Shown here piece by piece: positions 8,818 through 17,498 of a stretch of DNA of 64,000 bases. The stretch spans positions 1-64,000 of the forward strand of contig NZ_BDDS01000005.1 in the NCBI RefSeq assembly GCF_001653135.1. The letters run 5' to 3'. The notes under the pieces were generated by a model that was given only the letters and a program-made list of their open reading frames with translations, searched no databases and had not been told where the DNA came from. The number at the start of each line of letters is the position of its first letter. Within the stretch, counting starts at the first letter, position 1. The position numbers and the translations under genes were made by a program. This stretch comes from Pseudoalteromonas neustonica. Its GTDB lineage: Bacteria; Pseudomonadota; Gammaproteobacteria; Enterobacterales; Alteromonadaceae.

Positions 8818-10638
8818 ATGCTAAAACGTTCATTGCTCGCAATTTCATTACTTTGTGCTTTAACAGGGTGCTCGCTTGATGGCGACGATGGTTTAACTGG
8901 TCCGCAGGGAGGGCAAGGAGCTGCCGGTGTTGATGGTCAAAATGGAGTTGATGGGGGCGATGGCGCTAATGGTGAAAATGGTCAAGACGCGAATCGACTT
9001 TTAGATATTAACTTAGTTGGTCGCGCGGTACTAAATGCACAAAGCCCTGAAGGGGCCGCTGAAATTGTTGCTTATCAGGCTTCAAAAAAGTGGATTTATG
9101 CAATTAACAGCTCCGGTGATGTTGCCGTTGTAAATATTTTGCCAGCACAAAGCTTTGATAGCGCCGCCATGGTAAAAAATAATGAAGGCATTGTTACGGC
9201 AACTAATTTAACAAGCGCGATCACCATTACTTTAAATGATCACACCACCGGTGATGCAAACAGTATTGCAATTGATGAGAATAACCAGATCCTTGCTGTG
9301 GCAATGGCATCTAAAACGGTTGGTGAAGCAGGTTACATTGCCTTTTATAACATCGCAGGCGATGCCCCTGTTTTTATTAAAAATGTAATGGTTGGTGCAT
9401 TGCCAGATATGGTGACATTCACCCATGACGGCAGCAAGGTAGTGGTTGCAAATGAAGGTGAGCCTGCAGGCGATTACAGTGTAGATCCACTTGGCAGTAT
9501 TAGCATTATCAGTGTTAATAACGGGGCGATTGCAGATGCAGCTACAATGCTTGATTTTACAGCCTATAACGACAAACAAACAGAGCTAGAGGCACAAGGT
9601 TTTGTATTTGCCAATCCCACAGGGCGAACGATTAATGGCAAGGTTATTAATACAACGGTGGCAATGGATTTAGAGCCTGAGTATGTCAGTATCTCCAAAG
9701 ATAACCGCTACGCGTACGTGTCTATTCAAGAAAATAACGGCTTGGCTGTGGTTGATTTAACAGACAACAGCCTAAAGTTGATGGGGCTTGGTTTTAAAGA
9801 TTGGTCTAACTTGACCATGGATGCGTCAGATAAAGACGGCAAAGTTAATTTTCAGAAGTACCCAGGTTTATTTGGTATGTATCAGCCAGATACTATTTCC
9901 AGCTTTAGCTACAAAGGGGCAAACTTCATTGTCAGTGCAAACGAAGGTGATGGCCGAGAGTACTTTTTTGATGCAGCCAATGCCGCAGACTGTACAGCAA
10001 AAGGCGGTCTTGATTTTGACGATAAAGACGGCTGCTTGGCGTACATTGATGAGTCACGCGCAAAAGATTTAACGCTCGCGGCGAACTTCTCTTATCTGAA
10101 TAACGACAATGACGATATTGGCCGTTTAAAAGTAACCACAGTGAAAGGCGATGCAGATAATGATGGGCAATATGAGCAGCTTTATACTTACGGTGCACGC
10201 TCATTCACTATTTGGGATAGCAATGGCTTAGTGGTATTTGATTCTGGGGATCAAATTGAGCGCATTACCGCATCTATTCATGGCAGCGCGTTTAATAACG
10301 ATGAAGATACCAATGAAGGCGATACCCGCTCAGATGCCAAAGGGCCGGAGCCTGAAGCATTAGCGCTTGGTAAAGTTGGCGAGCGTTTATTTGCGTTTGT
10401 TGGATTAGAGCGTATGGGTGGCATTATGGTATACGACATCACCAACCCATTTGACGTTAAATACACTGATTATTTTTATAACCGTGGCACGACAGAAGGG
10501 GCAGATATCACTGGCGATTTAGCGCCAGAGGGCATGGCATTTGTACCAGCTGAGCAAAGTGCGACAGGCAAAGCATTGCTGATTGTGGGTAATGAAATAT
10601 CAGGTTCAATAGCAGTATGGGAAATTGCACTTAAGTAA
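8818..10638 (+). CDS. choice-of-anchor I family lipoprotein with collagen-like stalk
   Basis: 606 residues. A signal with lipobox LTGC gives lipidated Cys18. Residues about 26-58 are a short Gly-rich collagen-like stalk (GPQGGQGAAGVDGQNG). The rest is a propeller-type domain with repeated elements such as DMVTFTHDGSKVVVANEGEP, IVSANEGDGREYF and PEGMAFVP, the hallmark of choice-of-anchor I proteins, often labelled alkaline phosphatase-like without proof. Many Asp and Asn residues suggest calcium binding. It is probably outer-membrane or surface attached. A good AAAAGGG site precedes the ATG. It forms a single-gene unit ending in a terminator-like hairpin at 10654. Confidence 0.8.
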   Translation: MLKRSLLAISLLCALTGCSLDGDDGLTGPQGGQGAAGVDGQNGVDGGDGANGENGQDANRLLDINLVGRAVLNAQSPEGAAEIVAYQASKKWIYAINSSGDVAVVNILPAQSFDSAAMVKNNEGIVTATNLTSAITITLNDHTTGDANSIAIDENNQILAVAMASKTVGEAGYIAFYNIAGDAPVFIKNVMVGALPDMVTFTHDGSKVVVANEGEPAGDYSVDPLGSISIISVNNGAIADAATMLDFTAYNDKQTELEAQGFVFANPTGRTINGKVINTTVAMDLEPEYVSISKDNRYAYVSIQENNGLAVVDLTDNSLKLMGLGFKDWSNLTMDASDKDGKVNFQKYPGLFGMYQPDTISSFSYKGANFIVSANEGDGREYFFDAANAADCTAKGGLDFDDKDGCLAYIDESRAKDLTLAANFSYLNNDNDDIGRLKVTTVKGDADNDGQYEQLYTYGARSFTIWDSNGLVVFDSGDQIERITASIHGSAFNNDEDTNEGDTRSDAKGPEPEALALGKVGERLFAFVGLERMGGIMVYDITNPFDVKYTDYFYNRGTTEGADITGDLAPEGMAFVPAEQSATGKALLIVGNEISGSIAVWEIALK

Positions 10639-10653
10639 TTATTTAACTTAAAA

Positions 10654-10686
10654 ATGGCGCACATACACAGTGCGTCCTTTTATTTT
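10654..10686 (+). terminator. terminator-like hairpin, copy 1
   Basis: ATGGCGCAC and GTGCGTCC pair around a small loop and are followed by TTTTATTTT, 16 bases after the lipoprotein stop. A close copy lies at 10909, beyond the repeat cluster. Confidence 0.6.
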
Positions 10687-10908
10687 CTAGCGCGTAAAGG
10701 TGTTTACTGTAGGGTTATATTTTAGGTTGTCGCCATAAATGACGACCTACAATGTAGGGCGTGCTTTAGCGCGAAAAGGTGTTTGCTGTAGGGTTATACT
10801 TTGGATTGTCGCCATAAATGACGACCTACAATGTAGGACGTGCTTTAGCGCGTAAAGGTGAATTTGGCTGTTTATGCTGTGTCGCCATAAATGACGACCT
10901 ACAATGTA
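10686..10908. repeat. cluster of about three 73-79-base palindromic repeat units
   Basis: This 311-base intergenic region has no gene. GTCGCCATAAATGACGACCT recurs at 10729, 10808 and 10881, each followed by ACAATGTA and, in the first two, by a GCGTGCTTTAGCGCG segment. The units hold small palindromes (GTCGCCAT/ATGACGAC, CTACA/TGTAG). The same family forms the regular 72-base array at 28569. Short open frames in these repeats are not real genes. Confidence 0.8.
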
Positions 10909-10938
10909 ATGGCGTACTAAACAGTGCGCCATTTTATT
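10909..10938 (-). terminator. terminator-like hairpin, copy 2
   Basis: ATGGCGTAC and GTGCGCCAT form a stem with A/T-rich flanks, 12 bases beyond the PepSY gene's stop, where it can end the minus-strand iron operon. It is nearly identical to the hairpin at 10654. Confidence 0.6.
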
Positions 10939-10949
10939 ATGTGGTTGAG

Positions 10950-12527
10950 TTATTCCAAAATTGGTTTTGGCGTATCGTCAAATGCACTATTTTTCACCAA
11001 ACCTCGGCGTTTGTATTGCGCTAAAGTAAAACAAAACCCCGCTACAACTAACAACATCGCATTGACTAAAACCACATCTAATAATTGGTAACTGTGCGTG
11101 GTGTGTCCAAAAATAGTATTTATAAGGTCGTAAATAGGGCAAATTGTAAATAGTAATGCTGCAACAAATAACTGTTGTACCATCGCTAAACGAACGCGCT
11201 GGCGCTGCATACTATTAAATATTGCATGTAATAAACTGACTCCAATAGCACAAAAGAACAAGGTAGGCAGTAGTTCGGTTCGATCCCAGCTAATAGAAGT
11301 AAGCCGTGCGCCAATAAAGCTGCAGGCTACGGCGATTAATGTTCCTGTTGAAAGAGCTAAGGTCATGGCTTTTACAAAAGCTAATCCTCGTTTACTTTGT
11401 TGGCGGTTATTTTCTCGCTTTTCTAGCCAAATAAGGTTGCCGGATAAAATTAAATAACAACAACTAAACCCTAAAATAAAGTACACAAACTTAAGCGTGA
11501 TCCCACCAAACTCGCCAAAATGTAGATTACTTAGTACAGTGTAAGTGGCTGCTGTAGGCGCTTGCTTTGAATTATACTCATCAATAAACGAGGCATCTTT
11601 AAGCTTATAAGTAAGGTATGTTGTGGGCACTAAACTGTTTTGCTCATGTAGCCTAACTTCTACCTCGCCATTTTCGTCTCCTGCACCATAAATGTTTATT
11701 ATTTTAATAGCTTGGTTTGGGTACTGTGTTTGGGTTTTTTTGAGGATGACATCAACTTGGCTATTGTTTACAGCATTGCCAGAATATTCCACTTGAGGGA
11801 ATTGAAAAAAGCCTGCCGTTTGTATTAAAGCAGGTATATCACCTTTAAAAACAGCAAAACCAAAACCTGCTTGTAGCACAATACTTAAATTAAACATAAC
11901 CCCAGTCAGTGCAAAAACAAAGGTAAATGGCAGTGATGAAACACCAATTAAAGTATGCCCATCAAGGTAAGTATCTTTATTACGATTTGTACGGTATTGA
12001 TAAAAATGACTGATCATTTTTTTCAATACCATACATAAACCAGACATCACCATCACAAAAAAGAGCAAGGTAATTACACCCACTATTTCAGTGCCATAAG
12101 GGAGTAATAAGCTGATATGTAAATTATAGAGCATGTCACTCAAATAAAAGGTATCAAGATCAAATGGTAGCTGCTGCCCTGTAACAGCATCAAAATTTAG
12201 CTGGTGGTCAACATGATGACCATCCGCAGTTTCAGTTTCGAACGCGGTGTAATAATAAGGTTGCTCTGCTGATGGTAGTGCAATTAATAAATTATGATGG
12301 GCAGGAATAGCAAAATTTTGAGCTGCGATATTATCTAGAATTGTTGATACAGGCACCACTTCACCCGAAGCGGCCGCAGGAGCATGATACTGGCTATCCC
12401 ACTGTGTAATATTATGGCGGAAAAACGAAATTGAGCCGCACACAAATACAATCATTAATACGCCAGAGATAATTAACCCAAGCCACGCATGAGCATGTGT
12501 AAGGTTTTTTAAGGTCTCTTTATTCAT
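10950..12527 (-). CDS. PepSY-associated membrane protein of an iron-uptake operon
   Basis: 525 residues with four main membrane blocks and a large periplasmic loop. The N-terminus (THAHAWLGLIISGVLMIVFV) has the His-containing first helix of PepSY-TM proteins; further helices lie near 140-165, 195-215 and 345-510. Such proteins are commonly found beside siderophore receptors and some act as inner-membrane ferric-siderophore reductases, which is plausible here but not shown. Its ATG overlaps the preceding stop (ATGA), so it is translationally coupled to the small membrane protein upstream. It is the last gene of the receptor operon. Confidence 0.82.
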   Translation of the reverse strand: MNKETLKNLTHAHAWLGLIISGVLMIVFVCGSISFFRHNITQWDSQYHAPAAASGEVVPVSTILDNIAAQNFAIPAHHNLLIALPSAEQPYYYTAFETETADGHHVDHQLNFDAVTGQQLPFDLDTFYLSDMLYNLHISLLLPYGTEIVGVITLLFFVMVMSGLCMVLKKMISHFYQYRTNRNKDTYLDGHTLIGVSSLPFTFVFALTGVMFNLSIVLQAGFGFAVFKGDIPALIQTAGFFQFPQVEYSGNAVNNSQVDVILKKTQTQYPNQAIKIINIYGAGDENGEVEVRLHEQNSLVPTTYLTYKLKDASFIDEYNSKQAPTAATYTVLSNLHFGEFGGITLKFVYFILGFSCCYLILSGNLIWLEKRENNRQQSKRGLAFVKAMTLALSTGTLIAVACSFIGARLTSISWDRTELLPTLFFCAIGVSLLHAIFNSMQRQRVRLAMVQQLFVAALLFTICPIYDLINTIFGHTTHSYQLLDVVLVNAMLLVVAGFCFTLAQYKRRGLVKNSAFDDTPKPILE

Positions 12528-12793
12528 ACTGTTGGCCCCGTAGCAGTTAAAAATACGCCAATGAAGATAATAATGGTTGGAATGGCCGCCTTAGCAGCTC
12601 TTAACCATGCTTGTTTATTTGTATTTGCACCATAGCACCAAGTCATCACGCCAGCCCATGCTGATAAAGCGAATACCAATCCAAGCGCTAAAATAAGCCC
12701 GACTAGTTGAGGGAATATTAAGCTAATGATGCTTGGCACCAGTATCATTACAATTAAGCCACTTAACATTCCGGCAAATGTTTTATGCCACAT
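12524..12793 (-). CDS. small membrane protein (DUF3649-like) of the iron operon
   Basis: 89 residues with three hydrophobic helices (about 7-26, 30-50, 68-87). Size and position match the DUF3649 (iron uptake) proteins found between a receptor and a PepSY protein in other gammaproteobacteria; the match is by layout and hydrophobic pattern. It overlaps the gene before it by 11 bases and the PepSY gene by 4 bases, so all three are coupled. Confidence 0.65.
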   Translation of the reverse strand: MWHKTFAGMLSGLIVMILVPSIISLIFPQLVGLILALGLVFALSAWAGVMTWCYGANTNKQAWLRAAKAAIPTIIIFIGVFLTATGPTV

Positions 12794-13124
12794 GAGTTGC
12801 TCCTAATAAGTGAAATACCGCCGCGAGGCAGCAAAAAAAACCAACGCTTGGCCAAGCCCATTTAGGTCTGTGCGAGAGTAAAAAAACAGGGGCAGGAATA
12901 AAAAACATAAATAAAATGAATACGTAAAGAAGCGCAATAAAAATGCCTGTATTAGCAATAAGCATCAGCGATACAGTTAAAATTAATAAACCGGTCGTAA
13001 ACAACAAGGTTAACCATTTTGGCGGTACACGCTGATTGGGGTTTATAAATTTTTGTCTAGGGCTTGCCCCATATAACAAAATGCCACACAGCCAATAAGC
13101 TGGTAGCAAAAAAAAGTAGCTCAT
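12783..13124 (-). CDS. small membrane protein (DUF3325-like) of the iron operon
   Basis: 113 residues from the ATG at 13124, which has an AAAGGAAT site. Helices occur near 3-18, 36-55, 60-80 and 92-110. The open frame extends 38 codons upstream, but that part lies in a hairpin-rich spacer and has no initiation site, so I reject it. DUF3325 proteins are similarly small and occupy this place in iron-uptake operons. The family assignment is tentative. Confidence 0.62.
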   Translation of the reverse strand: MSYFFLLPAYWLCGILLYGASPRQKFINPNQRVPPKWLTLLFTTGLLILTVSLMLIANTGIFIALLYVFILFMFFIPAPVFLLSHRPKWAWPSVGFFCCLAAVFHLLGATHVA

Positions 13125-13209
13125 TTCTATTCCTTTAAATATTATTTTTATATTGTTTAAACGACAAAAAGACGCCAGCTGAACTGACATCTTTTTAAAC
13201 CAACTACCT

Positions 13210-13244
13210 GGCGCTTTGCAGAGACTTACTCTCTGCAAAGCGCC
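13210..13244. repeat. 14-bp perfect hairpin related to the family A element
   Basis: GGCGCTTTGCAGAG and CTCTGCAAAGCGCC form a perfect stem around a 7-base loop. GCGCTTTGCAGAGACTTACT resembles GCGCTTCACAGGGACTCACT inside the adjacent element at 13281-13545, so this is probably a detached or decayed piece of it. The whole gap between the receptor and the small membrane gene (about 440 bases) is made of this hairpin and the element. Confidence 0.7.
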
Positions 13245-13280
13245 TAGGTTCTGACCCTGTGAAGCGCTTAATCATGCATT

Positions 13281-13545
13281 TATACCCAAGCGACCTCAAG
13301 ATGTGAGTTTCAGTTGGAATTTAAAGCGATTTAGGCAAGGCATTGATTGCAAGTAATAGTGGTTCTATTGTTAAAATCAATAACGTAGTATAAATCGCTT
13401 TAAAACCAACCCGCAGGGCGCTTCACAGGGACTCACTCTCATCGTTGTTACTACTTAAAAGGGATTGCCATTATTGCAATGTAACGCCTTGATATTAAGC
13501 CCCTGTGAAACGCTGAATTCTGCATCTTGAGGTGGCTTGGGTATA
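13281..13545 (-). mobile_element. 265-bp MITE-like element, copy 2 (family A)
   Basis: Reverse-complement copy of the element at 3003-3267, the same length and differing at only a small number of positions. Ends are TATACCCAAG and CTTGGGTATA. It lies 21 bases after the TonB receptor stop and upstream of the small membrane genes of the same strand, so it again sits inside a transcription unit. Relative to the host operon its orientation is the same as that of copy 1. Confidence 0.88.
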
Positions 13546-13566
13546 CAAGGCTTAGGTAATTCTTAC

Positions 13567-15927
13567 TTATAAATCAAATACACCACGAATATTAAGTGCA
13601 AACTCTCTTGGTTTTCCTAAATCAGGATTTCTGACTCCGTTTGAAGTGAAATATTCTTCATCCAGCAGGTTTTTGCCAATGAGGTAAACGCCTACAGATT
13701 CCCACTCATAGCCGATTTGTAAGTTCACTAGAGTACGTGCATCATTGTGTAGATCATAATAAGGGTCACCCGGCTTATCGCCATTACGTTCAGGGTTGAT
13801 AGCAGTAGGTGCATTGCTTGCATAATTAAGGTTTAGGTTGGTAAAAAAGCCATTATCAGCTTGATAGGTTAAACCTAAATTATGGGTTCTTTGTGGAGCC
13901 ATAAAGCGACGCCCAGATAAATCGGTTTCTTTAAAGCCATCAGCAACCGGGATGCTTATTTTAAAATTAGTAAACTCAGTGCCAGAGTAGCCAATGGCCG
14001 CATATGCCGTCAGGTTGTTGCTTACTAAATAATTCAGCTCTAGCTCAAAGCCTTGGACTTTTGAGCTTCCGGCATTTTTTGTTTCTCTATCATAGGTATT
14101 TGTAGATAGCTGCACATCAACTTGTTGATCTTTCCAATCAATGTAGAACAGATTGGCATTTACCGTTAACTTATTATCAAGCCAAGTTGAGCGGTATGAA
14201 AGTTCATAATTGTCTGTATATTCAGCATCATACTCAAAAATTTTACTAGTTGCTTGGTTTACACCTACGCCACCAGAACGGTAGCCTTTTTGGTAAGTGA
14301 AACTCGCTGTCGCATTATCATTAATGTGATAGCTGGCACCAATTTTAGGTAATAGAGTGTTAAATGATGCGTCTACCATTGGCGCTGTTTTTGATGCTTG
14401 TGCAGCAAAGGCCAACAGCTTATTGTTTATACCCGTAATAAGGGGGGTAATACCTTCAAGAGGAGTGCCTGAGTAATTGGCTGGGTTAGGCATTTTGTCT
14501 TGATTTAAAATAGTGTACTTAGCGTCATTAGCGTTGCTTTGTTTTTCTTTATCGAAGCGGATACCGGCAAGTAAATCCCATTGATTATTTAAATGCCATA
14601 CACCATCGGCAAACAGTGCATAACTGGTTACTTCGCTGCTTAGCTGCGTATAAATTTCTGTTGTTGCAGGGTTAAATGCATCGTATTGGCTGTAAACTAA
14701 GTCAGCAATATTTTTTGGCAATTTAAACTGCGCTTGCAAGCCATCGCTAGATAAACCAAACCTGGATAACTGATAATGATTTAAGCCGGTGCTAGTACTC
14801 TCGCTGTCGGCGTTAAAATAGTAACCACCTAACACACCGCTAAAGCTATCATAATCAAACGTTAAGCGAAGTTCCTGACTTAACGTATCAATATTAGAGT
14901 CATTACTGCGAGTGCTGCCAGTATCGACTGTTGGCTCTATACCCCTTTTAGCCACATAATCAGAGTCCCAGACAAAGGAAGTGTCTACAGTTGAATAGGT
15001 AGTATAAGACGCAATCGATAAGTGATCGTCAATATCGTATTGCAACGTTAAAGAGGCAAGATCAGAGCTGGTTTTTCGTCTACGGGGATCATTAAAAACG
15101 GTTACGCGATTTTCAAAAGGGTTTTGACCTTCAGCAATTGCCAGTGTAGTCGTACCGTACGATCGCTCAGCATTCATTAGACTTAATTGGGCAGAGAACC
15201 CTTCTAAATTTGTGGGTTCATATAAAAACTTAAGGCGGTATGTGTGTTCATCAGAGGCACTGGCATCTGAATTATCAAATGTATTTTTTACGGTGCCGTC
15301 ATCGCTGGTTTCTTCTGCACTAAAGCGAAATGCAAGTTGCTCATCAACAATACCACCTCCAATAGCAACACCTACATCCTGGTGGCCATGGGATCCTACG
15401 GTAAGTTTATATTTGCCTTGCCAGTCATAGGTTGGGTTTTGTGTATTTAAAATTACAGCACCCGCTAATGCATTTCTGCCTTGTAGTGTTGATTGCGGAC
15501 CGCGTAAAACTTCAATTTGTTGCGCGTCCCAAGTTGAAAAAGCACCGGCTCTAACTAAGTCAGCAGGTAGGGGCGCACCATCAACATAAATACTGGCTAA
15601 AAAGCTATTACCACCGCCTGAAACATTAAAGCCATCAATACCGCGAATGCTAAAGCTGCGATTATTGTCACTATGCGTATTTGCAATATTAATCATTACA
15701 TCATCAAAGCTGTTTATCTGTTGTTGCTCAAGTTGTTCAGGCGTTAAGACCGCTACACTGGTTGTTGTTTCTTGTAAAGAGCGGGCTATTTTTTGGCCTG
15801 TTACCATAATAGTTTCGATTTTTTTATCGCTATCAGGTGTCACTTGTTCGGCATGAGTAGTATGAGAGAGTATTACTGCTGGCAATAAAGCCATGTTTAA
15901 TGCAGCAGAAACTAACGAGCGCTTCAT
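13567..15927 (-). CDS. TonB-dependent receptor, probably for a ferric siderophore
   Basis: 786 residues. A signal peptide (about 1-26) is followed by a TonB-box-like ETIMVTGQK, the plug domain (about 45-160; SFSIRGIDGF, VEVLRGPQ-type motif QIEVLRGPQSTLQGRNALAG) and a beta-barrel ending in LNIRGVFDL with terminal Leu. The iron assignment rests on the Fur box 59 bases upstream and on the PepSY and small membrane genes downstream on the same strand; the ligand is unknown. The ATG at 15927 has AAGAAGGACT upstream. The downstream genes are separated from it by a MITE-like insertion, which may alter their expression. Confidence 0.88.
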   Translation of the reverse strand: MKRSLVSAALNMALLPAVILSHTTHAEQVTPDSDKKIETIMVTGQKIARSLQETTTSVAVLTPEQLEQQQINSFDDVMINIANTHSDNNRSFSIRGIDGFNVSGGGNSFLASIYVDGAPLPADLVRAGAFSTWDAQQIEVLRGPQSTLQGRNALAGAVILNTQNPTYDWQGKYKLTVGSHGHQDVGVAIGGGIVDEQLAFRFSAEETSDDGTVKNTFDNSDASASDEHTYRLKFLYEPTNLEGFSAQLSLMNAERSYGTTTLAIAEGQNPFENRVTVFNDPRRRKTSSDLASLTLQYDIDDHLSIASYTTYSTVDTSFVWDSDYVAKRGIEPTVDTGSTRSNDSNIDTLSQELRLTFDYDSFSGVLGGYYFNADSESTSTGLNHYQLSRFGLSSDGLQAQFKLPKNIADLVYSQYDAFNPATTEIYTQLSSEVTSYALFADGVWHLNNQWDLLAGIRFDKEKQSNANDAKYTILNQDKMPNPANYSGTPLEGITPLITGINNKLLAFAAQASKTAPMVDASFNTLLPKIGASYHINDNATASFTYQKGYRSGGVGVNQATSKIFEYDAEYTDNYELSYRSTWLDNKLTVNANLFYIDWKDQQVDVQLSTNTYDRETKNAGSSKVQGFELELNYLVSNNLTAYAAIGYSGTEFTNFKISIPVADGFKETDLSGRRFMAPQRTHNLGLTYQADNGFFTNLNLNYASNAPTAINPERNGDKPGDPYYDLHNDARTLVNLQIGYEWESVGVYLIGKNLLDEEYFTSNGVRNPDLGKPREFALNIRGVFDL

Positions 15928-15985
15928 AGAGTCCTTCTTTTTTACAACATTTCATCTTGTGTTCACAATGGTAACATGTGGTTTT

Positions 15986-16004
15986 GCAAATCACTATCAT
16001 TTGC
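15986..16004 (-). promoter_or_regulatory. putative Fur box
   Basis: GCAAATCACTATCATTTGC, a palindrome GCAAAT-N7-ATTTGC. In the minus orientation it matches the 19-bp E. coli Fur consensus at 13 positions by my alignment. It lies 59-77 bases upstream of the receptor start, as expected for iron repression. Confidence 0.7.
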
Positions 16005-16156
16005 ATTGCCTTTTGTTCGGGTTTTGTAAAGAAGGAATAACCATATTGGGCAAGAATCACACTATAAAATTAGTACACGTATAGTGATGAGCTGTGGCAA
16101 GATGAGAGAAATGTGGTAGTAAGTTGTGTTTTAGCGAAAAGTATAAATTCTAATTA

Positions 16157-16172
16157 CCGTCATAAATGACGG
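16157..16172. repeat. single short palindrome of the dispersed repeat family
   Basis: CCGTCATAAATGACGG is a perfect palindrome similar to the GTCGCCATAAATGACGAC module of the arrays. It lies just beyond the sensor kinase stop and may serve as that operon's transcript end, though no T run is present. Confidence 0.5.
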
Positions 16173-16176
16173 CCTA

Positions 16177-17496
16177 TCATCCAAACACACACCTAAAGCA
16201 TGCGCCTTGTGGCTTTTGCACATAAACTAAATCACCGCCGTGGTTGAGCATAATCTGCCTTGATAGGCTTAGGCCAATACCAGAACCTTGTTGCTTGGTG
16301 GTAAAGAAGGGCACAAAAATCATATCTATAACGTGTTCAGCAATACCTGGGCCGTTATCACTGATTTCAATGTAAAGCTGTTGGGCGCTATTTTGCGCGA
16401 GGGTGAGTTGAATTATGGGTGTTTTGTTTGAGTGCTGTGCGTTTTGTTGATGATCCATAGCAAGTACTTCAAGTGCATTTTTTACTAAGTTAACCAGCAC
16501 TTGCTCTATTTGGCTATTATCAAGCATCACCAGTTGCTGGCTACGAATCGCAAGCTCAAAAGTTGTGCCTTGGCTGAGTGCTTGCTGCTGGTGCAGAGCG
16601 ACTATTTGTTCAAGTATATTAGCTAAATTGTATGGTGCTAAATTAGGTTTGGGTAAACTACTAACTTGACGAAAACGTGCTATAAATTCGCCTAAATGCC
16701 CGGTACGTGACGCTAACGTGCTTAGCGCAAGTTGTAAGTCTTGCTTATCTTCAATATCATCAAAACACAGTTCTTGCGGTAATAAGGTTGTACACGTATG
16801 AGCTAGAGATGAAAGTGGCGTGATAGAATTTGCTATTTCGTGCGTTAGTACTTTAGTTAAGCGCTTATAGGCTTGCTGTTCTTTTAACTGCAATTGATCA
16901 TGAATCGATTGTATGCTGACAACACGGCGAACTTTCCCCTGAATTTCGGCGATACTTAGTTGAATTGACAATGTATCGTGTTGTTCACCTATTTGCCAGT
17001 GTAGGGTGCTACGTACGTTTTGGTCGGCTTGTAAAAGTAGCTCACCCACCGCGCCTAATTCAGTTAAGTGCTTAAAGCTTTTGCCTAAAAGCTTATTTAC
17101 AGCAGGGTTTGACTCAATAACTTGGCCGCTGTCATCAGAGACTAATACAGCCAAGTCGACATGAATTAATAATGCTTGTAAAAACTGTGCTTGTTGCTCG
17201 GCATTAAAGCGTGCGGTTTGCATTTGCTCTTTGACTTGATCGAACTGCTTACGCATTGGATGATACTGGCTAAGGCCTAACGTACTATCGCCATTAGCGA
17301 GTGCGCGAATAACCATTTCGGCTTGTTTTTGCTGGCGAGTAAATAGTGTAAATAGATGGCCGATCAGCGCAATACTTATTAAGACAACTGATAGCAGCGT
17401 TGCCGAAAAGCCTTTATTAATAAACAGGTAGCATAATAGTGCACTGCAGCTGGTTAATGCGGCTAAGTTAAAGGCGAGTAAAAAATAAGGGCGCAT
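16177..17496 (-). CDS. NtrB-type sensor histidine kinase
   Basis: 439 residues. Two N-terminal helices (about 5-26 and 30-52) are followed by a PAS-like region (about 105-200, SDDSGQVIESNPAVNKLLG), the H-box with His219 (LTHEIANSITPLSSLAHTC) and a HATPase domain with NLVKNALEVL, DNGPGI and GSGIGLSLS. The H-box resembles NtrB-class kinases that pair with sigma-54 activators. It starts two bases after the regulator stop, so both are one unit. The signal is unknown; divergence from an exporter cluster suggests it senses the exported compound or envelope damage. Confidence 0.9.
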   Translation of the reverse strand: MRPYFLLAFNLAALTSCSALLCYLFINKGFSATLLSVVLISIALIGHLFTLFTRQQKQAEMVIRALANGDSTLGLSQYHPMRKQFDQVKEQMQTARFNAEQQAQFLQALLIHVDLAVLVSDDSGQVIESNPAVNKLLGKSFKHLTELGAVGELLLQADQNVRSTLHWQIGEQHDTLSIQLSIAEIQGKVRRVVSIQSIHDQLQLKEQQAYKRLTKVLTHEIANSITPLSSLAHTCTTLLPQELCFDDIEDKQDLQLALSTLASRTGHLGEFIARFRQVSSLPKPNLAPYNLANILEQIVALHQQQALSQGTTFELAIRSQQLVMLDNSQIEQVLVNLVKNALEVLAMDHQQNAQHSNKTPIIQLTLAQNSAQQLYIEISDNGPGIAEHVIDMIFVPFFTTKQQGSGIGLSLSRQIMLNHGGDLVYVQKPQGACFRCVFG

Positions 17497-17498
17497 AT

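Noticed and set aside
13125..13238. N-terminal extension of the small DUF3325-like membrane protein
   Set aside because: The 38 extra codons run through a hairpin of the element family and lack a ribosome site; the ATG at 13124 has one.
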